A stretch of 64,000 bases of DNA from assembly GCF_021390395.1 (NCBI RefSeq), contig NZ_JAJUWT010000012.1, forward strand, positions 186,001-250,000, written 5' to 3'. The translations under genes were made by a program, and so were the position numbers. Origin of the DNA: Saccharothrix sp. S26. GTDB lineage: Bacteria; Actinomycetota; Actinomycetes; Mycobacteriales; Pseudonocardiaceae. How positions within the stretch are numbered: the first letter of the stretch is position 1; the number at the start of each line of letters is the position of its first letter. Shown piece by piece: positions 61,534-64,000 of this stretch. The notes below the pieces were generated by a model. That model worked only from the letters and a program-made list of their open reading frames with translations. It made no database searches and was not told the origin of the DNA.

Positions 61534-64000
61534 GTGGATCCCAGATCAGAGGCCGTCGACCTGCGCGCTTTGGTCGACGGGTTGGCCGTGGTGCTCTGGC
61601 AGGCCGACGCGCGCACCCGCCGCTGCGCGTTCGTGTCCGCCCACGCCGAGAGGCTGCTGGGCCACCCGGCGAGCCGCTGGCTGGACGAGCCGGACTTCCT
61701 CGGCTCGCTGATCCACCCCGACGACCGGGCCGACGCCACCGGGCAGCGGTGGCGCGACGAGCCCGGCCGGGACGTGGTCGAGCTGGAGTACCGCGTGGTC
61801 ACCGCGTCCGGCGACGTGCTGCGCTTGAAGGAGAAGGTGCACGTCGTGCGGGACGTGGACGGCACCGCGAAGACCGTGCTCGGCGCGGTGAACGACGTCA
61901 CCGAACGTCACGCGGAGTTCGAGCGGCAGCGGTTCCTCGCCACCCTCGACCGCGAGTTGCAGCGGCTGGACGACGCGGAGCAGCTGATGGCGCTGGCGAC
62001 CCGCCTGCTCGGCGAGCACCTGCGGGTGGACCGGTGCGCCTACGCGCGCACCGAGGCCGACGAGGACCACTTCGTGATGAGCGGCGACTACGCCACCGGG
62101 CTGCCCCCGTTGCCCGGTCGGTTCGCCATGGCGGAGTTCGGCGAGGGCGCGCTTCGGGCCATGCGCGCGGGCGAGCCGTGGGTGGTGGTGGACAGCGAGA
62201 ACGACCCCCGGCTCGCTCCGGCGGACCTGGCCGCCTACCGGTTCACCGGCATCCGCGCGGTGATCTGCCTGCCGCTGCTGCGCGGCGGGCGGTTCGTCGC
62301 CGCCATGGCCGTGCACCAGGCGACCGTCCGGCACTGGACCCCCGACGAGGTGGAAGTGGTGTCGGTGGTGGTCAACCGGTGCTGGGAGTCGTTGCAGCGC
62401 GCGCACGCCGACCGGGCGTTGCGCGACAGCGAGCAGCGCCACCGGCTGCTGGTGGAACGGGCCACCGAGGCCATCTGGGTGCTGGACCACGACCTGCGGT
62501 TCGTCGAGGTCAACCAGGCCGCGTGCCGGCTGCTCGGCCACGACCGCGACCACCTGGTGGGCCGCCCGGTGGGCGACCTGGTCGTGCCCGACGCGCTGGG
62601 CCGGTTGGCCCGGCTCACCGCCGACCTGTCCGCCGCCAGGGTGGTCAACGAGGTGTGGGGCCTGCGCCGGGTCGACGGCACGGTGGTGGAGGTCGAGCTG
62701 AGCATCCAGGCCACGCCGACCGGCGTGCAGGCGATCGGGCGGGACGTCACCGAGCGGCAACGCGCCGAGGCCGAGCGGGAGCGGCTGCTGCGGCGCGAGC
62801 ACGAGATCGCGGAGGCGTTGCAGCGCAGCCTGCTGCCCCGCGAGCTGCCCGTGCTGGCCCGACTGGCGACCTCCGCCCGTTACCTGCCCGCCTCCACCCA
62901 CTCGCGGATCGGCGGCGACTGGTACGAGGTGCTGCCGCTGGAGGGCACCGCGGTCGCGTTGTCCGTGGGCGACGTCGTCGGCAAGGGGCCGAGCGCCGCC
63001 GCGGTGATGGGGCAGCTGCGCAGCGCGCTCGCGGGCTACCTGCTCGACGGCCACTCCCCCGCCGCCGCGCTGGAGCGGCTCGACGCGTTCACCGCCCGGG
63101 TCAACGGCGCGGTGGGCAGCACGTGCGCCTGCCTGACGTTCGACTGGAGCACGGGCGAGCTGTGCTGGGCCGTCGCCGGGCACCCGCCGCCGCTGGTGCT
63201 CGACGCGTCCGGCCGGGCCGCCCTGCTGCCCGGTGACGCCGGAGCGGTCCTGGGCGCACCGGGCCGTGCGCCGTACGTGGACCGCACGACCACCTTGGCA
63301 CCGGGGGCGTCCGTGGTGCTTTACACCGACGGCCTGGTCGAACGCCGCGGCACGGTGGTCGACCAGGGCCTGCAACGGCTGCTGGACGCCGTCCGCGACG
63401 CGCACGACCTGCCGCCGCAGGCGCTCAGCGACGCCATCACCTCGTCACTGTTGGCCGACGGCCAGGACGACGACGTGGCCCTGGTGGTGGCCCGCCACCT
63501 GCCCCCGCCCCTGCGCGGCACCGTGCCGGCGGTCCCGGCCGAACTGGCGGTGATGCGCCGCAACGTCACCGCGTGGGCCGCCACCGCGGGCTTGTCCGCA
63601 GACCTGCTGGACGACCTGCAACTGGCCCTGGGCGAGGCCGCCGCCAACGCCGTGGACCACGCGTACCCGGCCGACGCCCCCGGTGACTTCACCTACGCCG
63701 TCGCCACCACCGGCACGGGCCTGCGCGTCACCGTCCGCGATCACGGCCGCTGGCGACCCGAGCCCGAGGACAAGGGTTACCGGGGTCGCGGCCTGCAGAT
63801 CATCCGCACGATCGGCGAAGGCGCGGTGTTCCACCACGGCGAGGACGGCACGACCGTCGAGTTCCACCTCACCGACGAGTCCTCGCGCGCACCGGTCCCC
63901 GCGGCGGCGGAACCGGCCCACGGGCACGCGGCCGTGACCGACTCCGCCGACGACGCCCCGGTCCAGGTGGTGCGCCTGACCGGTGACGTGGACCTCAAGA
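61534..64000 (+). CDS. PAS-GAF-PAS-PP2C-ATPase-STAS regulator, 3' end cut
   Basis: At least 822 residues, running off the window. In order: PAS (~10-125, ending with NDVTERHAEF), GAF (~130-290), PAS (~300-410, WVLDHDLRFVEVNQAACRLL, then GRDVTERQRA), SpoIIE-type PP2C phosphatase (~425-650, with SRIGGDWYEVLPL and DGQDDDVALVVARH), an HATPase_c kinase-like domain (~690-790, LALGEAAANAVDHAYPAD) and the start of a STAS domain (VQVVRLTGDVDLK). This is a one-protein partner-switching module of the type controlling stress sigma factors. GTG at 61534 is used; TTG at 61525 is possible. Confidence 0.85.
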   Translation, partial: MDPRSEAVDLRALVDGLAVVLWQADARTRRCAFVSAHAERLLGHPASRWLDEPDFLGSLIHPDDRADATGQRWRDEPGRDVVELEYRVVTASGDVLRLKEKVHVVRDVDGTAKTVLGAVNDVTERHAEFERQRFLATLDRELQRLDDAEQLMALATRLLGEHLRVDRCAYARTEADEDHFVMSGDYATGLPPLPGRFAMAEFGEGALRAMRAGEPWVVVDSENDPRLAPADLAAYRFTGIRAVICLPLLRGGRFVAAMAVHQATVRHWTPDEVEVVSVVVNRCWESLQRAHADRALRDSEQRHRLLVERATEAIWVLDHDLRFVEVNQAACRLLGHDRDHLVGRPVGDLVVPDALGRLARLTADLSAARVVNEVWGLRRVDGTVVEVELSIQATPTGVQAIGRDVTERQRAEAERERLLRREHEIAEALQRSLLPRELPVLARLATSARYLPASTHSRIGGDWYEVLPLEGTAVALSVGDVVGKGPSAAAVMGQLRSALAGYLLDGHSPAAALERLDAFTARVNGAVGSTCACLTFDWSTGELCWAVAGHPPPLVLDASGRAALLPGDAGAVLGAPGRAPYVDRTTTLAPGASVVLYTDGLVERRGTVVDQGLQRLLDAVRDAHDLPPQALSDAITSSLLADGQDDDVALVVARHLPPPLRGTVPAVPAELAVMRRNVTAWAATAGLSADLLDDLQLALGEAAANAVDHAYPADAPGDFTYAVATTGTGLRVTVRDHGRWRPEPEDKGYRGRGLQIIRTIGEGAVFHHGEDGTTVEFHLTDESSRAPVPAAAEPAHGHAAVTDSADDAPVQVVRLTGDVDLK

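Noticed and set aside
61534..64000. Splitting the last gene into a separate phosphatase and an anti-sigma ATPase
   Set aside because: The frame is continuous from PAS through ATPase to the STAS start without a stop or internal ribosome site.

Overview
The window comes from a high-GC actinomycete. GC-rich third positions, many GTG/TTG starts with AGGAGG-type ribosome binding sites, a WhiB protein, type VII (ESX/WXG100-like) substrates, Eis-like and WYL proteins and an AfsR/SARP-type gene all point that way. The gene content fits the Pseudonocardiaceae (Saccharothrix, Lentzea or Actinosynnema-like), but that placement is inference. No tRNA, rRNA, CRISPR array or intact insertion sequence was seen.

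Layout. 1-4.1 kb: the 5' end of an AfsR/SARP-type regulator, then an arsenic-type module (an ArsR-ArsN fusion divergent from a flavoprotein and an MFS exporter) and a YjbR-like gene. 4.2-9.6 kb: a 1486-residue polymorphic nuclease toxin with two adjacent YezG-type immunity genes. 9.6-15.5 kb: an ABC exporter behind a perfect LacI-type operator, an Eis-like acetyltransferase, a WYL regulator divergent from a VOC protein, and an AlkZ-like protein. 15.5-20.3 kb: a TPR-CHAT protease-like protein divergent from a small protein and a membrane protein, which looks like a conflict system. 20.3-24.5 kb: a heterodimeric ABC exporter with one dead and one canonical ATP site. 24.5-26.1 kb: a secreted GH62 arabinofuranosidase with a ricin-type lectin domain. 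27.5-31.7 kb: a TetR/TetX-like pair, a DeoR regulator with a DUF4406-like partner, gene relics and a SUKH protein. 31.9-35.2 kb: a berberine-bridge-type oxidase and an unrecognised secreted protein. 35.5-37.8 kb: an HTH-NACHT-membrane STAND protein.

37.8-43.8 kb: eight leftward genes form a type VII secretion substrate/chaperone operon (PPE-like, EspG-like, YbaB-like, EspC-like, WXG-like) without the secretion machinery. 44-49 kb: an ECF sigma relic, a WhiB, a GntR/membrane pair and a beta-helix membrane protein. 49.2-50.2 kb: a TIR-transmembrane-FKBP fusion. 50.3-53 kb: a DrrAB-type exporter divergent from a two-HTH regulator, separated by a cluster of GTTGCA operators. 53-56.9 kb: small genes, a decayed kdpBC locus, a PadR-DUF1048-DUF1048 operon and a phosphotransferase.

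57-64 kb: an HTH-NB-ARC-TPR regulator divergent from a secreted SH3-like protein. Next comes the most interesting locus: a 27-codon gene ending in Pro-Tyr-Asn-Tyr-Tyr, followed by a hairpin and a cytochrome P450. This matches the logic of cittilin/biarylitide-type P450-crosslinked RiPPs. A PAS-GAF-PAS-PP2C-ATPase-STAS regulator runs off the right edge. The window holds at least four NTPase, protease or TIR modules of the kind used in bacterial conflict or programmed-death systems (CHAT, NACHT, TIR, NB-ARC), together with toxin and type VII genes.
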